Origin: Hawksworthiomyces lignivorus
Taxonomy: Eukaryota > Ascomycota > Sordariomycetes > Ophiostomatales > Ophiostomataceae
NCBI GenBank assembly: GCA_002917075.1
Contig: NTMA01000081.1
Location: 62,001-126,000 of the forward strand
Length of the DNA: 64,000 nucleotides
Direction of reading: 5' to 3'
In this document: positions 32,359-44,107 of the stretch, piece after piece
Layout: every line of letters starts with the position of its first letter
Numbering within the stretch: the first letter of the stretch is position 1
Notes under the pieces: generated by a model
The model's input: the letters and a program-made list of their open reading frames with translations, nothing else
Told to the model about the DNA's origin: nothing
The model's database searches: none
Translations under genes and position numbers: made by a program

Positions 32359-34508
32359 CTAGACGTTAAGCTCCGCAGTCTTGGAACTCTCGATGTACTC
32401 TTTATAAGGAGCCAGTGCCTTCTCAACGGCACCTCCGGGGCCACAATACTTGTTGACAATTTCGGCGCTGCGACCGGTATACAGCTCTGCTTTCAGCATA
32501 TCGTCGAGATCATCCCAGATTGGCTTGAAAAAGGTGTTGCTCTTAATCCGGGCTACCAGGTCATTCGGCTTGCCCTATAATATTCAACAAGTTAATCCGT
32601 GATAGAGGTAAGACTGGGGATAGAGGGGGAGCCATCTGGATGGGAGCTGCCTACCTCGTTCTTCACAACGCTTCCTGCTTCGTGCGAGAGAACGCGAATC
32701 TCCTCGTGGGCCTCCTGCCGGGATGCTCCTTGAGCACACAGCTTCATCAGGATAGACTCCTATAAGACTTCGTATTAGTAAGAGTTTCTTGGGGCTATAG
32801 ATGCGAGTTCACGTACCGTGATCATAAAGGGCAGCTCCGCCTGGACGTGAGCTGCGATGCGCTTGGGATAGACGACCAGGCCATTGGTGATATTGTCCTA
32901 GAACGCGAAGCAGTGACATTAGCGTGGCTCGTAGTATGCTCTTGGCGGTCCATCTTACCAGGCCGATGCAGATAGCGTCTGCGAGAAGCATCATCTCAGG
33001 GATGTCGATTCCTAGCCCCACTGTCAGTCTTCATGCCCCCGGTACAGGGACTTGCAAGGGCTCAGCTATTGCTTACTGCGAACAGCGCTGTCGTCGAGAG
33101 TTCGCTCACACTGGGAAATAAATTAGCTTTCATAGTCTTAGCCGCTAGTACATGGGGGCACTGTACCACTTACCCACTGGTCTGCGTGAGTGTTGGCAAA
33201 CGTGGCCGGCTTGGACAGCAGCTCGCGCGACAAGCTGTAGACTCTCTCAGAGCGCATCTTTATTTGTTAGAATGGCCGGACAGGCACAACCGAAAAAAAA
33301 AGAGACACTTACGGGGTTGCGCTTATACGCCTATACGAAGTCAAAAGTTAGCATCTGCAGATGCAGTGCAAAAGGGGGCGTGTGGGCAGCAAGGCCGCTG
33401 TTCTCTAGAGTACTGACCATGGCGGAAGATCCAATCTGGGAAGACTCGAACGGCTCTTCGATTTCCTTCCAGTGCGCCAGATGGCGGATGTCTCCCGTGA
33501 TCTTCTGCGCGGAAGAGCCGAGGCCCGCGACAGCGTTGGCCACGATCAGGTCGACCTTGCGCGTGTAGGTCTGGGTGGACACGTCATAGCAGGCGGGGAA
33601 GTCGAACTTCTTGCAGAGGAGCACGTTCAGGTCGTCGCACTTCGTGGAGTCGCCCTCGAAGATCTCGAGGAAGGACGCCTGCGTGCCGGTCGTGCCCTGG
33701 GCGCCGCGGAACTTGAGCTCGCTGCGGACCTGCTCGATGCTGTGCAGGTCGAACATGAGGTCCTGCGCCCACTGGGCCGCCCGCTTGCCGACGGTGATCA
33801 GCTGGGCGGCCTGGAGGTGCGTGTAGGCGAGAGTCGGCTCGGCTGAGAGGCAGCTTGGTCAGAGCCGGTCTGTGCTGCATGCGCTACGCCGCAGATGGTA
33901 GATATGGGATTATTCTGGCGGACTCACCCTTCCACTTGAGCGCGAAATTGGCAAGGTTCGAGATCACCTTGGCCAGCTTCTTGGCCAGCAGATCCAGGGC
34001 TTCACGGATCAGGATCAGCTCAGCGTTGTCGGTGACGTAGCAGCTCGTCGCGCCGAGGTGGATCACACCGGCGGCAGCCGGGGCAACAGCGCCGAACGCG
34101 TGGACGTGCTGCTCTGGAATTAGCGGGAGCCAGAGAAGGGGAGCACAGTCAGCTACAGGTAAATGGCAAAAAGGCTTACCGCCATGACATCCTACAAAAA
34201 ACAATTGGCTATATCAGCAATCTATCCTCTACGCAAGAAGGTGGGAAATCGCCTACATGTCTCCGGCGCTTCTCTTCGACACGGGCAACCTCAAAGTCCT
34301 CGTCCGAGACAATGAGGTGAGCCTTCATCTGCTCCAGGGCCTCGGGCGTGATGGTGTCAATTCCGAGCTCTCTCTCGCTCTCGGCGAGGCCGAGCCACAG
34401 CTTGCGCCAGGTCGAGTGGCGGGACCGCTGGCTGAAGAGCTTGGACATCTCCGGGCTGCAATAGCGGCCCGTCAAGGACGTCTGATAAGCATCGTACTGG
34501 GAGGACAT
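32359..34508 (-). CDS. ade13: Adenylosuccinate lyase
   Basis: Cleaves SAICAR to AICAR and adenylosuccinate to AMP, both with release of fumarate, in purine synthesis; cytosolic homotetramer. Eleven exons give 486 residues, the family length. Start 34508 reads [20 protein letters not shown]. Landmarks: RRRHDVMAHVHAFG (active-site region), [28 protein letters not shown], and the fumarase/aspartase-superfamily signature GSSAMAYKRNPMRSE carrying the flexible loop. Two coding exons are tiny: 12 nt (34180-34191, DVMA) and 18 nt (33313-33330, AYKRNP); both carry catalytic-region residues, so exact splicing is essential. The exon sum is in frame throughout. Very secure. Confidence 0.96.
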
Positions 34509-35961
34509 TTTGATGTTCTTTTGTCACGCTGTGCACCAAAAAAAAAAACTCTGATGTTGAGGCAGTTGGTAGCAGTGATTGAAGCTGTGCTGCCGCAAAA
34601 TTTTTTAAATCATAGGCCGAAGCTAATTCTCTCGTCCCGGTGCGGTGTGTTTTGGCAGAAATTTTGCGGAATTTAGCTAATCGGCTGTCTCGCACGAGGA
34701 GAGCTGGAAAATCATGAGACTGCAAGCCCAAAATATGGCCAATCCGTAAGTTTTTCGCCTTTTTATGTCTGGCAGTTTTTTTTGGACCGGGTCACTTACA
34801 CGCGATGGCTGGTGCATTTGAAGTTCCCCTGGTCCGGTGCATCTTCTATGCACAACATCAAGTCCTGACTCGACAGATCTCAATTCAATCTTTTTTTGCA
34901 TTTATTCCTTGTATGTTGTTCCGTGTCTGCTATTATAGTTAAATTTTCTTTACAAGTAAAAATGTCCCAGGTTATGACCATTCCATTGATGCGGAACATG
35001 CACGCCTTAGTCAAAGTGCCACAGGACAACATCAAAGTACGACAGAGAATTTGTTTCTCATCCAGTTTATAGATTTATTTTATTTTTCTGTCGCTCTCGT
35101 CAATTAGTATAAAATCCCAATGAATGTGGTTCACCAAACGCGAGTAATGCATAAATATCGTAGCTGAAATGTCATTGACGCTGTGATCATGACCGGCCCT
35201 CGCTGCTGTTTACCTATTTGTCCAAGCCTGCAGCTCGAGTACCTCCGTTTGCCAGTCTGTCACTCCCTTCTCAGCCATACTTCCAGTTTTCTTAAAGAGC
35301 GTTTGCCATCTTAAGAGCGTTTGTTATCGATTTGTATATCCACTAGCTGTTTCTTTTGTTTCGAACGCCTTTCTGTCCTCTTCTTCCTTACGTAGCCTGT
35401 TTGCTTCGTTTTGCAGCTTGTTTTTGTCTATAAATAGTCCTTTCCCTCTCCCAAAGTCTCCCTCTTCCTCTTCTCATTTTTCATCCTTCTTCTTCTTTCA
35501 ACTTCTCTCTAGATGTTGTCTCTAAAGAGATTTCTTCGGCTGGTTAGACTCGTCTGGCTAGAGTCGTCTCGTTAGCGACATTTCTTCAAGCCCTATCTCT
35601 TCGGGCACCGCCTCTTCAAGCATCGTCCCTTCAAATGTCGCTTCCGCAGGCTCGTCTCTTTAGACCCTGTGTGAGAATATGTATACTTTGATTTTCCTTT
35701 CGTACACAGCTCGCAGATTTATTCCACAGACTTACACACTCAGGTTGTCTACTTGCGGCTTCGAACATCGTTGTACAATGTGCAGACGTCAAGCTAAGAA
35801 CGCCAGCTCGCACAGCACGTACAAGAGCGATTTGTCTCGACAGCTAGTCGCTGGGAAGACCCTAGAATGGCGCCAAAGAGCGACAGGAAGTCGCGCCTAT
35901 TGGTTGTGGTCTCTCTACGAGCCATACTCGGCAGACAAAACATTCTTAAAGTTTGAATTTG

Positions 35962-36189
35962 CTACCACTGCAACAAGCCAGCCACCAAAGACCAAGCTGC
36001 AGATAGTTGTGGGGATAAACCTAGCTATGCTGATGCTGTTTGTGAGCGCATTAGCTGCATCAATCCCTCAGGTCACGCCTCTTCTTTTTGCGTAGCCCGA
36101 AAATGCAGGAACTGCCTCACCCCAGGTCGCTCTGCAAACGAATTTGAAGAGTTGTCTTCGGTTCTAACTGGGGCAGCGAGGACTGCTTG
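35962..36189 (+). pseudogene. Cys-rich zinc-knuckle-like remnant
   Basis: An open stretch reads CYHCNKPATKDQ, then C and H residues at intervals ending FCVARKCRNCLTPGRS, about 75 codons before a TGA at 36,187. It has no start codon in a good context and no splice partner. The Cys/His spacing recalls zinc-knuckle segments of retroelement Gag-like proteins, but no reverse transcriptase or integrase is visible. Family not recognised. Confidence 0.3.
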
Positions 36190-36324
36190 ATGTTCTGAGG
36201 CGTGTACGCCTTCAATTTATTGCTGAAAAATGTGTCGATCAACCAAACTTGGTTTGCTACAACGACAGAGAAGCACTGCTTGTCGCTCACGGAAATTACT
36301 TGCATGGAAATGCCTTCGGGGCAA

Positions 36325-36442
36325 GGAAAGTTGTCCTAAGTACGGAGATGATACAAGTCGGTATGATTACGAAAGTAGAAACTATCTCACCAGAGTCCAT
36401 CATCGAGACAGCTCTGGAGAAAGATCAAAATGACATTCGAGG
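36325..36442 (+). repeat. Degenerate direct repeat, copy A
   Basis: 118 bp sharing GGAAAGTTGTCCTAAG and ATCAAAATGACAT with copy B at 37,059. In one frame it reads KVVLSTEMIQVGMITK and SPESIIETALEK. Confidence 0.55.
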
Positions 36443-37058
36443 ACGCCAAAACACAGATGTCGCCATTGGTTCTCTTCCTCTTTGCTGACGGCGACACTGA
36501 AGCTGAGATTGCCTAGTCACATTTTTCAGTAAGAAAATGAAACCGTGGTTCGCCGTTCTGGGCAGGCTGGATGCCTTAAAGAACCGAAGAAAGCAGTGGT
36601 TAAAACATACGGAGAGGTTTCTCTCAGGGTTTGCTGCCTTTTCACGCCCAAGAACGTACAAGGACGAAGGGGGCAGACTTTTCGACAGTTTTACTAGTTG
36701 GAGGCAGACAGACACTTTCCTTCAGAAAAAACAGAGCGACATTGTTTCTGATCAGACGAATCCCTACCCGTGGAGCCCAATACGAAACCAGTTGGTTGAG
36801 CGTTCGCGAAGACAGCTAATATAGGCGTCTGGGCCGCCATTGCGCCGGTCTGGCCTCAGGGCCGTCGCACTTATAGACGAAGGGAGGTGACCTCCAAGGA
36901 GAATTACGTCCATCGACAGGCAGACCCCTGGTGCATTAAAGCATTTCTCTTAGAAATCACTTCACTTGCTCTAATCATACGAAGTGCACGCTTTGTCTCG
37001 GGGCGGATCATCTTTTGAGATTGACAAATTATTACGGTGATAGTCGCCGCGAGTCTAA

Positions 37059-37176
37059 GGAAAGTTGTCCTAAGCTAGGAAATGCTGGAGGAAGATGTGA
37101 TCAGAAGGGTGAAAATCATTCCACCGGATTCTACGGCCAAGACGACTCTTGAAGAGATCAAAATGACATACGACGG
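37059..37176 (+). repeat. Degenerate direct repeat, copy B
   Basis: 118 bp alignable with copy A about 730 bp upstream. The same frame reads KVVLS, a TAG, then EMLEEDVIRRVKIIPPDS and TTLEEIKM, so both copies descend from one coding unit. The open frame continues to 37,312. Confidence 0.55.
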
Positions 37177-37959
37177 TACATTCTACAACGAGCAAGAAGC
37201 GCGTCTAGGACAACAGTGGACCAAGCAACTCCTGACAAATCTCACGATACTAGCGCGAGCGAGCGGCGCGCTCGCGGACCTCATAGCCTATGAGGTCATG
37301 CGGGCACATTAAGGACAGCCGTTCAATCGATACAGCTGGGTGCTGAGGCGTATGTGCAGGAGTTCCTGGCGCTGCTGGCCGTGCTCCTCCATCTGTCGCC
37401 GGCGCCGCCGCTGCGGTTGCGGCAGCTGCTGTCGGCGACGTGACCAAAACACAAACATTACTTTTGATTATTCTATTTTTTTGCTAAAAGCTCTGTCATG
37501 CAAAAATTGCTGCGAGCATTGTGAGTTGTGAGAACTGTTCAGGTTCGCACATAACATAGAACTGCCATACAGGCGAGAAAAAGAAACGCAAATTTGAGTT
37601 GTAACCTAATTTCAAAGTCTTCTGTGCAACTAGCCAAGATTGGCAGAACACCTCAATTTGCTCGAGGCTTTCGCATCTTGATCTTGTGCCATTTCCCTGA
37701 AAAAGGCACTGTATATCCTCATGAATAGGTGTCAGTATTTGGGTTCCCATTTGGAACCCTCACATGGTAGTCCTGATGAGGCGGTTCAAACAGGGCCGGG
37801 AATACAAGCTCATTACAAACTAAAACCTGACAGTCTGGTAGCAACTCTGACTTGAGTTCGGACCAATCTGCCATCCAGCCAATGCCAAAGCTAACCTGTT
37901 TTCATCAAATTCAACCTCTTTTTCCCCCATACTTACTTCTACTTCATCAATGTCCCGTT

Positions 37960-38007
37960 TGGCTGGCTCACCGACTGGCTCACCGACTGGTTCACCGGCT
38001 GGCTCAC
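37960..38007. repeat. 12-bp tandem minisatellite
   Basis: About four copies of a CTGGCTCACCGA-type unit, imperfect. On the minus strand it reads as a Gly-Glu-Pro repeat within an 69-codon open frame (37,820-38,029), for which there is no other evidence of coding. Confidence 0.7.
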
Positions 38008-38776
38008 TTTCGCCAGCCTGGACACCCATATCTCACCGAGCTCAGCGCCAAGGATCACCTTCACCTAGACGCAGAATCTCCTCCAGTTCTTGCCCCGCAC
38101 GGTTTCCCAGTTGAGTGGAACAAGTTCGTTGTTGTTTTTGTTGTTGGTGGACAATAGGCAGGATTGTGAGTAGAGCGCTGAGGAGAAATGACGAGATGTA
38201 TCTTAAGTGCTATATCAGTCCTCTGGCAATTTTATTTCAGGATAATGTAATGAACGAAAGAACTTAATAACTTAGTTACAATACAATATTTTTCGTATAG
38301 TTTCTATTTCTGCACACTCGTGAAAACAACTCTCTCTTGATTCACTTTTTCTTGACTCTATTGTTGACCTCGTTTATTACTTTATAGGATCTGCAGGCTG
38401 CAGCTGCCAATCATGACCCGCCTCTCAAGAAACTAACAAGACGGCTGATGTAAGGAGAACCGAGAGAGCTTTGCGTCGTTCTGTTGTAGGCTAGAATTTG
38501 GCCACTGGCGGGGGCGTAAAGCTAACTGGGGCTTGACAAAAGATGTGGTGGGGGAGCTCGAGACCCGCTTGAAGCTCTTAACTTACCTATCCATAGGAAG
38601 AATCGCATTCGATTTTTGTGCTACAATATATTCTCTCTCTCCCCTTCCGTGTTTCGACGAATAGCACATTGTGCGGTTCGTTTGCAGATCGAGCGCTTCT
38701 GCCTTTGTTTTTCTTTTTTTTTCTTTTCCCCTCTCTCTTTTTATTTGGCACTCGCGCTTTCCTCTTGCGAGCTGCC

Positions 38777-40429
38777 ATGGCATCGAAATACTCAGCGGCC
38801 CGGCCGAAGCGCGCCGGCGAGACCTTTGCGCGACAGCACCACGGCGAGGACGAGGAGGGGGCAGGCGACGTCGCGGGTGGGGGCGGGGCGGGGACGGCGG
38901 TGAAGAAGGTCAAGTTCGACGTACGCAACCCGTCGGCGCTGGCGCCGGACGACGACGCGCGGCGCGAGGACGACGACGTGCTGGACGCGGACGTGATTGG
39001 GGTGGGCATGGCGGCGACGAAGCGCGGGGCGGTCAACATTGACGGGTACGACTCGGACTCGGAGAACGAGACGTTCAACGCGCGGGCGGAGCAGCGGACG
39101 CGCAAGCCGGGGGGCAAGAAGAGCAAGGGCGGCGCGGGGGCCGACCAGCGGGCGCCCGAAGACGTCGACCTGGTGGACCAGCTGGACAACTACGACAAGC
39201 GGCTCAAGGAAGGGGACGCGGCGGGCGGTGACAAGGACGAAGACGAAGAAGACGATGACATGTTTGCGGAAGAAGACGACGACGACGACGAACAAGACAA
39301 GGACGCAAAAGCGAAAGATGGCGCGCCAGCGACGGGCAAGGCGGCCGGCCGCAAGAAGTGGAAGGAGGTGCGGTTCCTGGACGCGAAGCGGATCGAGGGC
39401 CAGGAGGACGAGAGCCGGGCGGGCGGACACATCCACATCAACGCGGCGTCGGACGAAGAAGACGAAGACGACGACGACGACGACGATGAAGAGGCGGCGG
39501 CGCTGGCGATCCAGGAGGAGGATGTGGACGAGGAGGTCGGGGCGGGCGGGCGCAAGCGGCACGCGCCGCGGCTGGACGCGTTCAACATGCGGGCGGAGCA
39601 GGAGGAGGGCGCGTTCGACGAGGCGGGCAACTTTTTGCGCAAGGCGGCCGACCCGGACGCCCTGCACGACCGGTGGCTCGAGGGCGTCAGCAAAAAGGCG
39701 ATGCGCGCCGCGGCCGCCGCCCACGAGAAGCGCGCTGCCGACCTGCGCCAGCTGCGCAGCGCCGACGACCGCGTGCTCACGGCCGACCTGCTGGCCGCGC
39801 TGCTGGCCCGGCTCGACCGCGGCGAGACGGCGCTCGAAGCCCTCGCCCGCCTGGGCCGCGGCCTCGCCAAGAAGCCCAAAGCAAAAAAGGTGCCCAAGTG
39901 GCGGCTGCAGAAGATGCAAGGCAAGAAGGACGGCAGCAGCGAAGACGCTACCGACGCCGCCGCCGGCGACCAGATGGACGTCGACGCCGCTGCCGGAAAG
40001 GACAAGCCGGCCGAGGACCCCGAGCAGGTGCGGCGGAAGCAGGACATTGACGCCATCACCGAGGCCGCCGACCGCCTCCTCAACCGCGACTACCCAGACA
40101 TCTACGACACCGAGCGCGAGCGGCTGGCGCGCGAATACCGCGCTGAGACCGGCGAGCAGTGGGCGGACCCGCCGCGGCCGGCAGACGACGACGACGACGA
40201 CAACGACGGCGGCGATTCAGCCAGAGGAGGCGGCGCTGCAAAAGACGGCAGCGCCACCAAGATGTGGGAGTACCGGTGGACGGACGGCCGGGACGGCGGC
40301 GCTGTGCAAGGTCCCTACGACGGGCCAACCATGAAGGCCTGGCAGGACGCCGGCTACTTTGAAGGCGTCGAGTTCCGCGAGGCCGGCACGGAGGGCGACT
40401 GGAGCCGAGTGGTAGCATTTGTAAACTAA
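38777..40429 (+). CDS. lin1: GYF-domain protein Lin1 (CD2BP2/U5-52K homologue)
   Basis: Component linked to the U5 snRNP in spliceosome assembly. Single exon, 550 residues, start MASKYSAARPKRAGETFARQ in a good context (CTGCCATGG). It has VKKVKFDVRNPSAL, then VNIDGYDSDSENETFNARAE, as in the family, several long Asp/Glu runs, KKWKEVRFLDAKRIEGQ, a helical middle and a C-terminal GYF domain (about residues 495-545) with MWEYRWTDG, the core VQGPYDGPTMKAWQDAGYF and DWSRV. GYF domains bind Pro-rich peptides. The coding sequence is very GC-rich with strong codon bias. The absence of introns is notable next to the many-exon neighbours. Secure. Confidence 0.92.
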   Translation: MASKYSAARPKRAGETFARQHHGEDEEGAGDVAGGGGAGTAVKKVKFDVRNPSALAPDDDARREDDDVLDADVIGVGMAATKRGAVNIDGYDSDSENETFNARAEQRTRKPGGKKSKGGAGADQRAPEDVDLVDQLDNYDKRLKEGDAAGGDKDEDEEDDDMFAEEDDDDDEQDKDAKAKDGAPATGKAAGRKKWKEVRFLDAKRIEGQEDESRAGGHIHINAASDEEDEDDDDDDDEEAAALAIQEEDVDEEVGAGGRKRHAPRLDAFNMRAEQEEGAFDEAGNFLRKAADPDALHDRWLEGVSKKAMRAAAAAHEKRAADLRQLRSADDRVLTADLLAALLARLDRGETALEALARLGRGLAKKPKAKKVPKWRLQKMQGKKDGSSEDATDAAAGDQMDVDAAAGKDKPAEDPEQVRRKQDIDAITEAADRLLNRDYPDIYDTERERLAREYRAETGEQWADPPRPADDDDDDNDGGDSARGGGAAKDGSATKMWEYRWTDGRDGGAVQGPYDGPTMKAWQDAGYFEGVEFREAGTEGDWSRVVAFVN

Positions 40430-40841
40430 AGTTTTTTCTTCTTTTTTCTTTCTTTCTTTTTTTTTTTTCTGGTCTGTTCACCGGCGAAGCAAATTATGTG
40501 TGTGTCTAAAGTTAAAAACGAGGAAACGGGAACGAGCTAATGAAAGGCTTTTTGGTTTATGGACTTTTTCTTCTACGGATGTATTTTTGACAAGGCTGAA
40601 AGGGAGAGAGAAAGAAAAAAAAAGAAACAATTCAAAGGTGCACTCCAAATACGCCGGGGTCTTTTTTCCCACCGTCCGAACAAAAAAAAAAAAAGAAGCA
40701 GAAGATACGCAAGCACATCAAGACAACAAGAACAAAACCGCTCCCCACCCTCTTCCGTTTTGTATATATCCAATCCCTTGGTATAACCGTAACTTTGGTT
40801 TCTCTTCTCTTCTCTCTTTCCCATCGCCTCTCCCTCTCCCT
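40430..40841. other. Convergent 3' ends of lin1 and rvb2
   Basis: 412 bp with T-runs near 40,440-40,470 and A-runs near 40,615-40,700, fitting two facing 3' UTRs. No gene. Confidence 0.55.
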
Positions 40842-42436
<1,595 letters not shown>

Positions 42437-44107
42437 GATTGCAGCGTGAACGAGTGTAGTCTAGGATACAGCTGCGCGTGTGCTGCTCGATGATGGGGGT
42501 TCGTCGTAGGGAGGGGGGGTGTGGTGAATAGAAAAAAAGGAAGCGTTTTGCTGTGAGCAGAGGTCGAGCGAAGTGTGGCGTTTCGATGCGTTCTTCGCGA
42601 AGCTGTGTGAAATTTTTGGTGGCTCAGCAAAATGCTACCCACGCGTGCGAGAGGCTGCGGCTGCTAGTGCTTTCTAGTGTGGCTGTTGCTGCTTATACTG
42701 CTATCACTACTACATATCACCGCTACCAGCCTGGCCTGGTGGCCTGCCGTACTATTAGGCTTACAGCACTGCATATTCTTATTAAGTAACTGCATAAAGG
42801 GGGCACAGGCGTTTTAGCGGGTCGCTGCTGCTGTACGATAATTGGCCAAGGCACTCTCGAAAAGTACAGGTAGATGGTACCTCTGAAATAGAAGTCGATC
42901 TAAACAACTTCACCTGCGCGGCCATTAGGCTCAAGTATCCGCTACACTCGCACTTAAGCGCCTATCTAAGGGGATAGCTAGAAGTAACGGTCATTCGCTG
43001 AATTTGCTCGCGGAATCACTGACCAACAGACAAGGCAGGAGCACACCACTTTCTAGCACGGCTGGCTGCAAGTGCGTCCGGTCGTTTTCTTAGTTCGTTT
43101 GCTCTTTCCTGCTGTGGTTGACGGCGTCGTTCGCTGTTGCTGGTCCTACATGGAACATCCATGGAAATCTGTTTATTTATTATTCGTGCAGACCAGCTGC
43201 AACGCAAGCGGTGAAGTCACATCATTTGTAGTACATATAATAAAAGACACAGAACGTTGGGAGGCCCCCTTGATAGCCGCCGTGATTCTAGGCGGCACTT
43301 CTCTCGATCCATCCTGTTTTCCTTCGTTTTCTTTCTTGTTTTCTCGCTCGACGTGCATTCGTTCATCCTGCATTCATTCATGCTCTAAATCATACACTCG
43401 CACACTCACAAATTCACACACTCGCATATACTACTACCTACCTATACGGAGTACACTTATACTTGCATCAGTGCTCCGTAACTTTACATCGTAGAGGGAT
43501 GCAAACTGGTTCTTTTTGCTAATACGACAGTGCTACCACAACTCTTCCATTTCCGTTCAGGAGGATCTCCGTCGAACAGGGGTCCTGTGCACACAATAAA
43601 AAAAAAACCGGGGAAGCGAAGCCGTGGCCGTCCCCCGTCAGCCGCGGTGTGCTTTTCCCTTCTCTAAAATTCGCTTGCAGCAGTGGCCTGTGACCTGTCG
43701 ACTTTGTTGGCTGTTGGTGCTATCTAGGCCTTGTTTGAGTCGTCTTTTTCTTGATAAACACACGCAAACCACATTTTTGCATTTCCCTTTCTCTAGACGG
43801 AAACGTCCGTTTCCTTCTGCATTCTACATGCCCCTTTGGCAGGAGTTGAGTGCTTGACAAAGCGACCAACCAGCCAAGTCAGCCAGCCCACTAGTGAACC
43901 AGTCAGTGAGCCACAGTCAGTTTGCCAACCGGCCAGTCATATATCTTCTTCGCACAAGCAGGAGCCATCGAAAGCCCCCCCTCTCTTCTACGACATATCC
44001 TGGCGATTGTGAGCCAGCTGCGAGCAAAAACGGACGGTCGTTGGTTTTACGCTGGAGACTGAGCAGCGTCTAGATGGTCGGCTTCCGCGCACCACGCACT
44101 GCTGCTC
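42437..44107. promoter_or_regulatory. Divergent promoter region, rvb2 and RD-repeat gene
   Basis: 1.7 kb without a supported gene. TACGGAGTAC occurs at 43,445-43,454. 43,370-43,435 has short CACTCA/CACAC-type repeats. 43,857-43,940 has CCAGTCAGCC-like degenerate repeats in the leader of the plus-strand gene. Confidence 0.45.

Larger units (their letters stand above)
34509..38776. other. 4.3-kb gene-poor region with decayed coding remnants
   Basis: No intact gene. The left end is the ade13 promoter. The rest holds a Cys-rich open stretch (35,962-36,189), two alignable degenerate segments (36,325-36,442 and 37,059-37,176), an isolated GC-rich island (about 37,340-37,445) in AT-rich DNA, and a 12-bp tandem repeat near 37,960. 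The right end is the CT-rich leader of lin1. It looks like an old insertion or lost gene now eroded by stops. Confidence 0.45.

Noticed and set aside
37250..37280. GC-rich inverted repeat (GCGAGCG / CGCTCGC) as a terminator or element end
   Set aside because: Isolated, no partner copy or target-site duplication; likely chance in a GC-rich patch.
38792..39919. 375-codon minus-strand open frame opposite lin1
   Set aside because: Arises from GC-rich third codon positions and acidic runs of lin1 (reads as Val/Phe/Arg runs).
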